This document shows, one piece after another, positions 34,834 through 46,699 of a DNA stretch of 64,000 nt. Every line of letters starts with the position of its first letter. The stretch's first letter is position 1. Origin of the DNA: Antitrichia curtipendula. Lineage: Eukaryota; Streptophyta; Bryopsida; Hypnales; Leucodontaceae. The DNA lies in contig OX579634.1 of the NCBI GenBank assembly GCA_951230915.1, positions 11,124,725-11,188,724 of the forward strand, in the 5' to 3' direction. The notes beneath the pieces were generated by a model. The model saw only the letters and a program-made list of their open reading frames with translations. It made no database searches and was not told where the DNA came from. Both the position numbers and the translations under genes were made by a program.

Positions 34834-37043
34834 CGGCTTCTCTCTCGCAAATTTCTATGGAAGTTCGATCGTCTCTCTCATGCGAACTGCAAAACGAGCA
34901 TCGCAGACTTTACCATCGCGCTCTTTGGTCTTTTGAAGGTGTCTTTTCAATTAAATTAGTGTGGGCCACTCTATTACCTCCGAAATTCCGCCGTGGTGAA
35001 CATTTCATTCTGAAATGTATCCCTTGAATACATAAGGATGGAATTGGGTCGTATAGTGAGGTTGGTTTTCCTTAGTTCTTCAGTTAGTATGCCTCAAATC
35101 TTTTTGCATGTTTTTCTTATATGTTTATATTTGTATATTAAGTACTTACAATGTCACAATGTCGCAACCCATATCATGATTCATCTTATAATTTAAATCC
35201 ATCACGTTTTCATTGTGGAAAAATATCATTCAATTATTTCATACAACATTCATGATGAAAACCTAGGGCTCAACAAGTGAGTTTTCTTCCTTGACGTGTG
35301 TGCAACGATTCATTGCAATTTGAAGTTGCTAGCTAATATATTTGTATTGATACATCAATTACTCGTCAATTTCATCAAATTGGTCATAAAGGAATGGTCT
35401 ATTTTAAAGATTCACAAGTAATAATTGGAATGAATGAGAAATTAGTTGGACAAAACATTGTTTTAAAGTCCTCTAGTCATTTGTCAAAATGAGGACATGA
35501 GAATGCTTGTTCGTTAAATTTCTTTTTCTACAAAGCATCTCCATTTGTATTGCAAATAAGAGAAAAATAAGAGAAAATCACATTTTGGATATGAAAAGTA
35601 TGCAAATAATGCTCGAACCTACCAAACATTTTTTTTTGGCAAAATAGAAATTGTGTTTTTGTTAGAATTGGCAACTCTACCAAATATTATGTTTCTCTTG
35701 CTAAATAAATAAATTTACATAGTAAATGATGCATATTCTTTTTATTTCTACATATTAGCTAACTTGCGATTGTTTGGAAAGTTAATTTAGTGAATGACAG
35801 AAACACCTAATCCATTGTCTTAAAAATTGATTTAGTATTTTAACATAATGAACTTTTGAGGGATAAATGAATGGAAGTACTCTAAAATAGGCATTCCCCA
35901 AATTCTCTTTATTCTAATTGCATCTTGTATGCCCATGTGTCCAAAATTACTAAACTGACCAAAAAAATGCTTCTATAGATATAGGCCAAAGTTGGAGTCT
36001 CTAGACGCCGTACCTACCTGCAAACTAAAAATCCTTGTAACTTTCATCTCATTAATCAAAATGGAAAGATTCAAAGCTTTCCACATATATATAAATCTAA
36101 AGAATCAATTCAAATCTTTTTGTTTCCTAAGAAAATGATTTAAAAAATTGCCCCGATGAGCAATTAAAATAATTTTTGCAATTACATATCGTGCAAATGA
36201 AAATTACAATACTATGCAATAACTTTTTAACCATGTAGTCAAAAGTTATGAAAATTGTTGCACCTTAAAGCTATTCCTTAGGCACATGTTGTATGAAATT
36301 TTCAAAGCCAAAAAAAAAAAAAAAATCCATTTATAGTGAGCTACCCAAAATCACTGTGTTGCCAAAAAAACGATGTTTGGATCTTTAAGGACTAAACAAT
36401 GCATTGGTAAGAATTAATTGTCTGTCTAGTGAGATCAAATCCATTGTGGTTAACAAAGTTATTAATTGCAAATTAGCACTTTTTAAACAAAGAAGGGGGG
36501 TGGAATTCTTACTAGATATGACTAGGGTCCTCATCACATACTTCGTATATGTCTACACACCTTTTAAAACTCATTTATCTATTTTTTGTTGCTAAGAACT
36601 AGGAAATAGAAATAGAAATATATTAAATATAAATTTTAAAAAAAAACACCCTCCCAAATTAGGTACTTCAGGGATGGAAGCCAGGAAAAAATTAAAAGTT
36701 AAAAAAAAAAAAAAGTCTTTTCAGATACCGAAAGTTACTTTGTCATCAGATATTCCCCTTGGAGAGGAGAGCGCGCGCCACCACTCTCCATCTCCGTCAC
36801 AATACAATTCACGTCGTCGTCTTCAAAATCCTGCTTCCACTGCTACACCTCACTCCCACCTCGTCCTCGTCCTCGTCAATTGGTTTGTAACAACCCTAGT
36901 ATTCTTGCGCATTTCCTTCCTCACTTGCACCGCATCCTCTTCTAGCGTCACCCTTTTCTTTCTTTCTTTCTTTCTTTCTTGTTTCCAAGCGGATTGCCTC
37001 TCGCAGCTCTGGAAGTGCTTGTCCAGTTCACGCCACAGTTGTC
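34834..37043. other. intergenic region between divergent genes; truncated TTAA-type element
   Basis: AT-rich spacer. About 35980-36392 is a partial copy of the long type of TTAA-bounded element seen at 39877 and 54043 (shared GAAAGCTTTCCACATATATA-like and CATAACTTTT stretches), ending GGATCTTTAAGGACTAA. The 36760-37043 end is GC-richer, with a (TTTC)n run, and is probably the leader of the OEP16-like gene. Confidence 0.5.
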
Positions 37044-39356
37044 ATGGACGCCCGGGATATCTACGAAGCAGGACCCCCGTGCGTCTCCCGCGCCGTCGAT
37101 GGCTTCGTCCGCATCGGAATGGTACGTGATCCCTTCTCTCGCTTGCACTTCACGCGCGCTCTCTGCCACTGCGAGTGCTGCGAGCCATGATGGGACGAAT
37201 TAGGGTTTCGTGAGGTAATTGAATGCAAGGTTTGGCCATTTATGTGGTCTTGGCAACGCGACCTTTTGTGGAACTCAGCGTGTGAAAGTTTTGGGACTAG
37301 TTTGTTCCCTGACGAGATTATTCGCGAGTTCTCGGTGTTACGTGCGAGTGTTGGGCTTTTTTTCACAAGGATTTTGGATTTCTTGGGGTGTAAGCATGGA
37401 GACCGATTTCGGGTACTGCCTGCTATTATTTTAGTGAATGCCTTGCTACTGCTACAGTGGACACGGGTGGTGGTCAGGAAGGGTTGGTTCTCAGTCCACT
37501 GGCGACGTATTGAAGTGGAGTGGAAGATTGCGGTAGGATTTGTCATCGTTCGGTCAAATCTTAGGACCATCCCGATAATCGCAGTGTTGTAGGGAGCTTT
37601 GATCGGGATCTTATTCTCAAATGTAGTTGTTCATCCTAGCGAATTATTATTTGGATAGTTCTTACATGGCATAATCTAGCCTTCTTGTCAAATTGGTGGA
37701 GCGGGAAGCATTTTGAGTGTCATTTGTTCTTCTAGCGTCAAGCGTGTAAGAACCTATGAATCAGGGACATCATATCTGCGAGATGGCGATGCCTCTTGAT
37801 CGCACTTAGTGATATATCTCGAGTAGTGTTGTAGAACTTGCTCTCACAGCTTGTACATGTCTTGATTGCAAAATGGAGTAGAGTCCAAGATCTGATCTCT
37901 TAGCGTGCATATTGCAGGCAGGAGTTGCATGGGGAATGTTTATGGGATCTTATGATGCTGTTAAAGAAGGTGCATTATTGACCTGGCAGGGCTTTCAAAT
38001 TATTGAAGTTTCTCTTTACATTTCCAGTGCTTTTGTTATGGTGTTTATTGTTGCTATGGTTTGTTTTTCCGTCTGTGACTATGAATTTCTGACTACGTAA
38101 TTCACTGCGAAATCGTGGTTGTGGATCTCGCTCAGGTCATGTAGGAGCATCGCGGGCTTTATATGTGGTAAGTTGAACACCTCGTCTCAAAATTTGTTTG
38201 TTCTTCTCGAAGAAAAGACCAATCTCGTGAAACGCATTTTAACTTGGAACATTTATTCTTGGTTCTGTTTATTTTGCGTTTACTTAGTAACCTAGATGGG
38301 TATGGGATCTGGGAGTCTCGAGATGGTAATTGGACATAACCGGCTGTCCTGCATGCTATCACGAGCTGAGGTGTTTAATCGGAGGACTTACAGGGAGCTT
38401 CTCTGTTATTCTACAAGCCCCTCAGGGAACAAAGACGAGACCCATCTGCTGAGCATGCAGGACAACCGGTTATGGTGAACGCGTGCTGTTCATTGGAGAG
38501 AGGAATCCAACGTGTTTTGTGTACATAGGTGTAATTTTCATTTGTTTGCAAGCAGGCTGTTGCCGGTAATTGATGCGCTTCTTTTTCCACAGACGAAGTC
38601 AATAGCGAGGAATGGCCTGGGATGGGGTAAGGCTTCTCTTCTCCTTAGTTTAGAAATGCATTTGTGATCAGTTTGAGGATCAAGCAAGTAGCTCTATTGT
38701 ATATCTAGAGAACATATTGCAGTTGGAATCCTTGATTTAATGAAGAACATCCTTGATCTACCTTGGTGTACCGTTAATAATAGTTAAGGAGTTGCCGACC
38801 TGATGATAGTCACTGGCGATGGTGATGCAGGATGTTTTGCAGGTGCCTACCTAGGACTCAACTGTGGAGTGGAGTCTGTTAGAAGGAAGAAGGATTGGGT
38901 GAGGATTTCTTTTACCTAGAGTAGTACGAAGTGAGCTGATCTGCTAAAAGTTTTACAGAGGTAGAGTATTGTATCAGGCAAGATGTTGATGGGTTGTTTT
39001 TAAAGAGAATATATTACTAATTTGTGGAACATAGTTTGAGAAGTGAGAAGCCTAAGACGTCTGCTGGATTTCAATTGCATGCAATGACATTATATCAAGG
39101 TCGATATAAGAGTACTACGTGTCTTTTTGCCATAATCAACCCAGCAGCCGACTCATCATCTACTCATATTGAGGTTGGTTTTGTTTTTTTATCGTGGCAG
39201 ATGAATGCAAGTATATCAGGGGCCATTACTGGAGCACTTGTATCAGCCCGAACTGGAAATGTTGCAAAAATGCTAGGCACTTCAGTCGTGGTCTCAGCAA
39301 TTGCTACTGCAGGGGATTTTCTTCGGCCTGCCCAATATCCTCCTACTGGTATATGA
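37044..39356 (+). CDS. OEP16 / Tim17-Tim22-Tim23 family membrane protein, 6 exons, 139 aa
   Basis: Small four-helix protein of the preprotein and amino acid transporter (PRAT) family, which forms pores or translocon parts in mitochondrial or chloroplast membranes. Exons: 37044-37121, 37918-37969, 38136-38167, 38593-38626, 38831-38898 and 39201-39356, all GT-AG and phase-consistent (420 nt). Glycine/alanine-rich membrane segments are spaced as in the family: GMAGVAWGMFMGSYDA, ARNGLGWGCFAGAYLGLN, then after a basic loop VRRKKDW the segments ISGAITGALVSA and LGTSVVVSAIATAG. The RKKDW loop followed by a G-x3-G-x3-A helix and the overall length best recall plant OEP16-4, but a TIM22-related or complex I B14.7-like assignment cannot be excluded by eye. 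Intron 3 holds a hairpin, described separately. Confidence 0.8.
38335..38474. other. intronic inverted repeat (23-nt arms)
   Basis: Arms at 38335-38357 and 38452-38474 are inverted copies with a single difference, separated by 94 nt. Each carries CATAACCGG and TGTCCTGCATGCT on its reading strand. It lies inside intron 3 of the OEP16-like gene. In a minus-strand RNA the one mismatch becomes a G-U pair, giving an uninterrupted 23-bp stem. Confidence 0.7.
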
Positions 39357-39876
39357 TTGTAGAATCTTGAACCTCGTTCCTAACCTCACTGCAACATAGA
39401 GCAAGCTGTACTGCTTGTTGCTACCTGAAATATCATAAGCCTGACAAGCAACGACAGGCTGAAATTTTGTGGTGACCAGGATGTCAGAAAGTTGAAAGTT
39501 GTCGTTTCCTTGTAGAGCAGTAAAACTAGCCATTAATCTGAGCTTAGCTGGACTGCGATGTATTGCACGGGACTACTGCAGATGACAAGCCTTCCTCTTA
39601 ATGTTTTGAGAATCGGCTTGTATGCCAAGGACCGAGTTGTCTCGAACAAATTGTGCACTAAGTAACGTAGCGACGGCCTCATCAGGGCTGAGTTTTTTGT
39701 GATAACTGGAAGAAACGATTTTATGTTACGCATTGCACTCGATGGAGTTGTGGATGTGCCAGTTTGAAATCCAGAAGTATGTGTCCTTGGGAGTAGAATG
39801 GTAATCCCTCCTTAATGCTACTGACACCTCTGGTGATCCGGCCTTTGGGGCTGAAATTTTGGGCTGGAATATTAGA
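39357..39876. other. 3' flank of the OEP16-like gene
   Basis: Probable 3' untranslated region followed by spacer. No other feature seen. Confidence 0.4.
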
Positions 39877-40803
39877 TTAACCCCTAAAGTTCCTTGACTA
39901 TGTTTTCACCAAAAATGCTCAAAAACTGCCATTTTTAGTACAAGTACCAAATTTTTGAAAAAAAACTTTTTTTGACACTCATAACTGTGATCTTGGAATA
40001 TGCTGACTTGAGAACATGTAAAAATTTCAGAAATTTCCACCGTGTGGATTGCAAGATATAAGCATTCGAAATCACTAAAATTGTTTTTTTGACCCTACGA
40101 AAAACCGGGCAGCTCAAAAGCTCACTTTTCTATGAAAAAATGTTCAAAATGGTGATGCTTCTTTGGATTCTTTTTCCTAGACAAGTTGGCTACATGTTTA
40201 AAAATTTTCACATCATTTGAAATTGTACAACATATAGGAAAAAAATAGTAAGTAGAACAAAGTAAAGAATGATTCAAAATACTAAATTGTTAAGAATTTA
40301 GATATAGAATTGGAAAATGCCAATCCCAATAGTTGAAATGTTGTAATAAGTCATCTACATCCTATGATTTTATTGTTTTAAAAAAATATTGAAAATTGAA
40401 TAAGATAAAGGACTTCAAAGTTTATTTTAGAATAGAGATTCCATAACTGTCTGCAAACTAAAACTCCTTATAATTTTTGACTCATTGGTCAAAGTGGAAT
40501 GACCAAAAGCTTTCCACATATATATAACTCTAGAAAACCAGTTTCAAAATTTTGTTTCTGAAAAAAGTGATTTTTAAAAATCTGCCCGGACTGCCCGGTC
40601 AAGAAAAAAAAGTAACATATTAGGCCATAACTTTTGACTCGTGTTTCCAAAGGTCATGAAATTTAGTGCAGTTGAAAGATATTCCTCATGCACAACTTCT
40701 ATTAAAATTTCAGCCAAAAATATGAAAATCTCTAGTCACAGGTACCTGCCCAAAATTTCTATACTCCCAAAAAACACATGATTGTTGGTCCTTTAGGGAT
40801 TAA
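39877..40803. mobile_element. TTAA-bounded element, long family
   Basis: Starts TTAACCCCTAAAGTTCC and ends GGTCCTTTAGGGATTAA, 927 bp. It is the inverse-orientation relative of the element at 54043-54995: both contain an ACCAAATTTTTG/CAAAATTTAGTACTTG end, a CCACCGTG/CACGGTGG stretch and a TTTCCACATATATA-type middle. Non-coding, with several degenerate internal units around CATAACTTTTGACTC. Confidence 0.7.
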
Positions 40804-40893
40804 AGTGTTAGCAAATGGAAGAGAATCACACAATGCAAGTTGTTTAGTATTTGCCGGTACTTAGATTATACTCTAAGCACAATAAAGGGGCTT

Positions 40894-41611
40894 TTAACCC
40901 CCAAATGATGGACCCATGACCACTGATTTCAAGCCTCATTGCCCATTACTTAGTTTGCTACCATTTTGCAACTAGTTATGTATGAAAAAATTTATATTTA
41001 TTTTCAGAGATGTCTTCTTTACTTCACAAAACATTTAGATTTTTTCGTGGAAAATTGATTTTTTTGAGAACTTTTGAAGAGAAAGTGAAGAAAAATCACA
41101 TCAAACAGAAAATTATTTCAAAAAATCTGAAAATTTCACCATATGCATTTATTACAATATCAAACATCATAGTGTAAACTCAATTTTCATGTCATTCTAT
41201 AATTAAAACTCAATAAACATTGAAAATACATCCAAAGTTCAAATTGCAATAAAGTATTTTCAAAATTCAAATTGGAGTAGAAACTAGAATAGATGACCTT
41301 TTTGTTGTTAGTTGGACTCAAACTCAATACGTATCATTTTTGTGAAATTTTTTCAAATTTAGAGCAAGGAGCAACAACTTCCCAAAATACACTAAAATAA
41401 CATATTTTGTGATCTGTTTTTTTTTACTAACTTCCCATTTACGTGAAAAGAAACACTAACAAGAGTATAAATTGAACTGGATACTCTTCATAATCTAACA
41501 TGAAAGGTCATTATGGGAAATGGGGATGAAAAAATGTTTTTAATAGCTTTACAGCTTATTAGAATGTCATCTTGGCGCCACAAAATGGCTCCGGCGGCAT
41601 TCTAGGGTTAA
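40894..41611. mobile_element. putative TTAA-bounded element
   Basis: Begins TTAACCCCCAAATG and ends GCATTCTAGGGTTAA: inverted TTAACCC ends only. The interior is AT-rich and non-coding. It is placed between two better-supported members and is weaker than they are. Confidence 0.35.
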
Positions 41612-41626
41612 AAAGGATTGTATTAG

Positions 41627-42174
41627 TTATCTCCTAAAGCCCCAAGGGTGTTTTATGTCAAAAACCACTCAAAGCTGCCACTTCTACTATGTTCACCTAA
41701 GAAAACCAAATTTTTTTTTTTTTGAAATCTAATTGTAGAATCTTGTACTTAACTTGTCTTATACCACATAGTAAAAATTTGACCGTACAGATCAAAAGAT
41801 ATTAACATTCAAAGTTGGACAAAAAGGATTTTTTTCAAGAAGATGCTTAGATTGCCCAAAAAACAAAATTGTCCATAACTTTCTCATCCCAAGTCCAAAT
41901 AGAATGAATCAAAGCTTCACATATAGACAAAAAATTAATATTTTAGGGATTTTTTTCTTAATTTTTAATTTTTGTATTGCTTGCCAACTTCCATTTTGGG
42001 CCATAACTTTTGCTCATGGGCACTGATTGGAACAAAAATTATAAATCTATGAAGCTCTCAACAAACTACACAACCTCAAAAAGATTAAAAAAGATTCACT
42101 ATAAATTGAGACAATAGGAACCTATATGAATCCAAATTGTCCCCTCAGGGGACAAATGGTCCTTTAGAGGTTAT
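41627..42174. mobile_element. TTAA-type element with TTAT target duplication
   Basis: Second full copy of the short family (compare 29990-30525). The ends are CTCCTAAAG and CTTTAGAGG, and both are flanked by TTAT in direct orientation (41627-41630, 42171-42174). Since TTAT is not its own reverse complement, this looks like a genuine 4-bp target duplication rather than part of the inverted repeat. Confidence 0.7.
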
Positions 42175-44520
42175 AAAATTTCATAATATTTTTATCACTA
42201 AAAAGTATTGATTATTTTGAAGTTTATATATCAAAATAAATGGTAAATCTTGAATTTTTTAATTGAAAATAGAATAATGACTCATTCATTTAAAGTATGT
42301 AAGCATTGGTTCATGATTGTCTCTAATATGTTTTCTTTAACTTCCAAAAGTCCACACACCTATACAAAAACTGGATGTACCTTAGCAACTTTGATTGTAA
42401 TTTTCAATATAACAATTTTTGGTATTTGATTTAAGCTAAGAAATGAAGTTTCATAAAAAAAAAATTCTATTTCATTTAAAATTTTGAAAAAATCCAAAAA
42501 TTGAAAGAACTAATGTAATTGCAAGCTCCTTGAGTTAGAACCCAAATAACAGACAAGGAGCTTACATAATATTGTATCATCAGAAAAGTTGGGCCAGATT
42601 GTTTGGATGCCATCCTGACACCAAAGGCTGCATTTCAGTCATTTTAGTGTCATTTTATCCACACTGAGTTGGTATGGAGGTTGGCACCAAATTAACTTAA
42701 TAGCATCTCCATGCACCATCTTGACACCATATTCACATGTCTTGAATTTCCTGATGATGTTTTTCATTCATATCTTCTTTTCAAAAAATTTTATGAATTT
42801 AAGTTACAAACTTCTGTTTATCATTCTAGCCTTCGCTTATGGTAAAAATTCCAAATTATTATCATAACATACATTATAATTGTTATAATTTCACTTCCAC
42901 CTATATTTTTAAAAATCACAATATTTTGATTTTTTCATTAAAAATTTTGGAAAAAAAAGTCAATAGAAAGTCTATTTTTTTACTAGCCAAAAATATCAAA
43001 ATTATATATATATAAATTATATAAAAGGATAAATTTAGTTTGATAGTGGAATTTGACCTAAAGGTCTTTGCCAAGGATGTTTTGGATGTAAAAAGTAAAA
43101 AATTAATTGAAAAAATTTCACAATAATCTCCATTATTACTTGTACCTCTTGGAAAAATTCAAATTAATTGGATTTTTTTTCCCTTTCTTTTTCTTTACAT
43201 TTTATAATAATGACAATTTTTAAGAAAAAATTTGAAAATTTTCACATTAATAGACAGTTCATAGTTTCACATAACAAAAATATAGGATAGATATTTGAAC
43301 CCAATTTAATAGGGTAAATTTACCTTGGACATGATATTTGACCATTTGGCAAATGGCAAAGGATTAGATCCTCAATTAGGGTTATATCATGCATACATGG
43401 TGATTGTCTCCTACAAAAAAGATAGTAGAAATGTATTTTAATCCATGAAAATGTTGTCAAAGCTAAATGACTTGTAAAGAAAATTGTCAAATGTGATGTA
43501 AGGTGGAAAAAATACATCAAATACTTTATTAACATTGCTTCTAAATTGTTATTAACCTCCCGGTAATCAACCTAAAGATAATAAAATTATTTTTAAATTT
43601 TAATATAAATAATTGAAAATTTTTCAATATATCTATATTGTTGATTGATTGAGAGCATTTTTTTTTCTTCATATCATTGATATGTTATATGATTTTAATT
43701 GAAACTACCTCAATGGATATTAATCCGATGAAGTGTATTTTTCAAAACATTCATCATTTGTTTAGGAGAGGATAACTTAGGACCTTTGATTACAGTACTT
43801 TGTATCAGATTCAACATTCTTTGTCAAATAACTAATTAAGTTGATTAATGTGATTTCTTGGATGTCAAAAAATAAAATAAATAAATTTTTTCTATATGAA
43901 ATAAATAATAATTTGAAAAAATGATATCCCAAAACTACCATCATCTATTCATTAGAAATATTTTGCAGACCCTGACTACCATGTATGCTATTTAATATGG
44001 AAAATTTAATTGACTTTTTGATAAGAGATTAATATCATCAAAAATTTAGGGCAAGTAGATGTTTACAATTATTATTTTTCAATAATGGTAATGGCACCTA
44101 TTATTAGAAACCAAATACCGATAGTGTAGCTATTATTAATACCAGTATACACAATGTCTCTAAAATTGTTTTATACACTTACAAAAAAATGCCATAGCTA
44201 ATTGAGTAATTAAAGATTTTAAACAATATAATTTGACGGGGCTATGGTACAAATAACACACTTACATTTCATAGAATTCAAAGTAATTAATTAGTTTTTT
44301 ATATTTTAAGAATTGAATCAAAAATAGTTTTAAAAATCTCCAAAATATTGTCAAAAGGTTCATGAAATTCTTAACCAACAATTCCAAGAAGAATTGTCAT
44401 TCCCACTTACCAGAGAATCTTGAAAAAAAATTAATTGTATTAAAAGTTGTTTTTTTTTCACTAGTAAATTTGATTAAATTTTTTTTTTTTAAAATAAAAA
44501 ATTGTTTAAACTATTTTGAA
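42175..44520. other. AT-rich intergenic DNA
   Basis: Very AT-rich DNA with homopolymer runs. No gene or RNA recognised. Confidence 0.5.
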
Positions 44521-44529
44521 AAAACGTTT

Positions 44530-44700
44530 TATACAATACAAAGTCTGTTACCCATTGAAGGTCAGATTTGACAAAAATAAAGTCAATTTTAAAATAAATA
44601 AAAGCGCCACATGTCATCTTGTGAATGGTGTAAGGTGACGTGGCCCTTTGAGAATCTGACGTGGAAATTTAATTTTCGCAACCAAATGACGAATCAGACC
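44530..44700. repeat. dispersed repeat, copy 1 (adjacent to tRNA-Arg)
   Basis: Contains GAAGGTCAGATTTGACA, CCACATGTCATCTTGTGAAT and TTGAGAATCTGACGTGGA, in the same order as at about 55590-55730. It ends about 60 bp from the 3' end of the tRNA gene. Non-coding. Confidence 0.65.
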
Positions 44701-44758
44701 TGTAGAAAAGGGGATTTTATAAAATTCCAATTTGCTGTAGAAGCTTTTTGTTCCTCGA

Positions 44759-44832
44759 CGACCACGAAGGGATTCGAACCCCCGACCTTCAGATCCGAAG
44801 TCTGACGCGCTAATCCACTGCGCTACGCGGCC
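44759..44832 (-). tRNA. trnR-TCG: tRNA-Arg (anticodon TCG)
   Basis: A full cloverleaf can be drawn on the minus strand. The acceptor stem is GGCCGCG/CGTGGTC with two G-U pairs and discriminator G. The D arm is GCGC-AGTGGATTA-GCGC. The anticodon stem TCAGA/TCTGA holds the loop CTTCGGA, giving anticodon TCG (reads CGA). The variable loop is AGGTC, and the T arm is GGGGG-TTCGAAT-CCCTT. The 74 nt have no intron, and the A and B boxes are intact. T-runs within about 35-60 nt downstream could end polymerase III transcription, and a TATAAG lies directly upstream. The CCA end is not encoded, as expected for a nuclear gene. Confidence 0.95.
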
Positions 44833-45400
44833 TTATAAAACGAGATTACTGAACAACTTGAACGAGGTATGCTATTTATTAAAGCCTCTCTTTTTTTACA
44901 ACAGACAGGAACATGTGCAGCTGGCAAAATTATTGAGATCGGTGTCAGGCTTCTTATTCTGGAGATTTGCAGGGTCTCGCCGTACCACAATGTCATTCTC
45001 ATCATTTAATTTAGGCCTGCTTTACACAACTGAAGATCCGAAAGGTGAGGAGGGGTTTGTCAATATTTGGATGAGAATGAATGGGCTTGAGACTTGGGAA
45101 ACATTTTATACAATACAAAGGCTTAATTAGAGCATCTGCATGGGGCATTTGCCAAATTGGTGCACTAATCATTCACATTTGTTTTTGAAGAACCTTCAGA
45201 ATTCTTGTCCCCCACCTAATTATGTTCACTATAAATACCCAATTGATGAATTAGCAAGTAGAATAGAGGATAAAGATCACTAAACTTAGGATGAACCGTG
45301 TTTTCAAGAGCCACTGCTTGACTTGCTAGGATCGAGTAGTTTTGTGTTTTCTTTTGTTTTGTTTTCTGGTGAAATTTTGTCACATACTATAAAAAAGAGA
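44833..45400. other. intergenic DNA upstream of tRNA-Arg
   Basis: No gene recognised. A phrase TTTTATACAATACAAAG, also present at 44527-44543, recurs near 45102. Confidence 0.4.
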
Positions 45401-45641
45401 CATGTATTTTGACATCCCTCCAAACATTCTTGAATATTCATGAGGACAACAGAGGGACGTGGCTGTTCTTTAGAAGAAAAAAACCCGTTGGGATTGATTA
45501 CCATGAGAATCTTTGGAGGGACCCAGAGCACCTGTCATTCAAGTTTGGCGTATGTCGTACCCTTGGCGAGTGCCGGTGCGGATGCTCTTCAGCTAGTTTG
45601 GGATTCATTCATTCCTCATTGGTTGCCGTGAAGTAACGAAC

Positions 45642-45995
45642 ATGGCGGGTAATGCGGCCAGTCAGGCACAAGCTACGGAGGTCAGCTTTGATCATTTCCC
45701 TTTGGTGAATATCAGAAGTTTCCGTTTCCTTCGCCAGATAATATCGGACCAGGCAGAAGACGGGGAATCTGGGAAAATCAGTGGCACAAATTCTTCCTCG
45801 TTGGCAAACCAGCGACTGAAAACGCTGCTGCCTCAGTCGGGCTCAGATTTGCTTTTGCAACAAAAATCTGCTTTTCATTTGCTCCGAAAAGACAAAAAAA
45901 AAACAATCTTGGAACCAGGTAAAATCTGCGGCTGTCTTGGTGCCGTGCCGCTGTGCGTGCGCAATGAGACCTTCTATTGGACCCGCCCTAGCTAG
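45642..45995 (+). CDS. possible gene start, unrecognised protein
   Basis: Inside a GC-richer island (about 45400-46700), ATG at 45642 opens a 117-codon frame starting MAGNAASQAQATEVSFDHF, with a possible donor CCAG/GTAAAA near 45920. Its composition looks more like coding sequence than that of its surroundings, but no domain is recognised and no downstream exon could be joined. A second open stretch at 46330-46632 on the same strand is rich in Arg/Pro and also unrecognised. The island may instead be a non-coding transcript. Confidence 0.3.
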   Translation: MAGNAASQAQATEVSFDHFPLVNIRSFRFLRQIISDQAEDGESGKISGTNSSSLANQRLKTLLPQSGSDLLLQQKSAFHLLRKDKKKTILEPGKICGCLGAVPLCVRNETFYWTRPS

Positions 45996-46699
45996 CTTGT
46001 CTCGATGATCAGCCGCGGGGCTTTAATTTTTTCTTCGGTGATATATACATGCTACCGCGCGTCGCTTCCGAAGTCCGAATTCGAACGGGCTTCTGACCGA
46101 ATATGAGCAACTCACTCAAGCTCTAGCTCTGAACTTTCGCGATTAATCAATTGCAAGCTCACAGACAGACAGATCGACTTCACGATGTTCCAGGAACCCT
46201 AATGGTTGCATATATACTTCAGTCGATTCGATTCTATGGCATTGTGATGATCGAGGAACTGTCGAATACTTCAGACTTGAGTAGTTTGGACTGCTTTTTG
46301 GAATTGTTGTTGGCTAGTTTAGAAACTGCATGCAGTGGCCCACGCCGTTCACCGCCCACATGAGGAAGACGTTCCGGGTACCACGAATTCCTGCAACACG
46401 AACATTTCTGCTACACACGATTTACAGTGCGACACAGTTGGGGTTACCTAGAATATTTCAGAACCCCGATAATTATATGATGAATCGAATTAAGCGGGCC
46501 AAGTTAATTAAGCAGCGGGCTCCGATCGAAGCACCAGTTCAATTCGTCGTCCGTCTTCGTAGCAGTTTCCCAAAGTTGCACATGATGAACGTTTTCGATC
46601 TAAACCGTTTGCAAGCTCCGACCTGTAGCTAGCAAGCAACTGGATTAATTTGGCTACCTCGATCAGATCCTGCAATTGCACTGTAAACCGATATAATTT

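Noticed and set aside
27902..42174. A transposase gene inside the TTAA-bounded elements
   Set aside because: No long open frame or catalytic motif in any copy. They are non-autonomous, so the piggyBac link rests on ends and target only.
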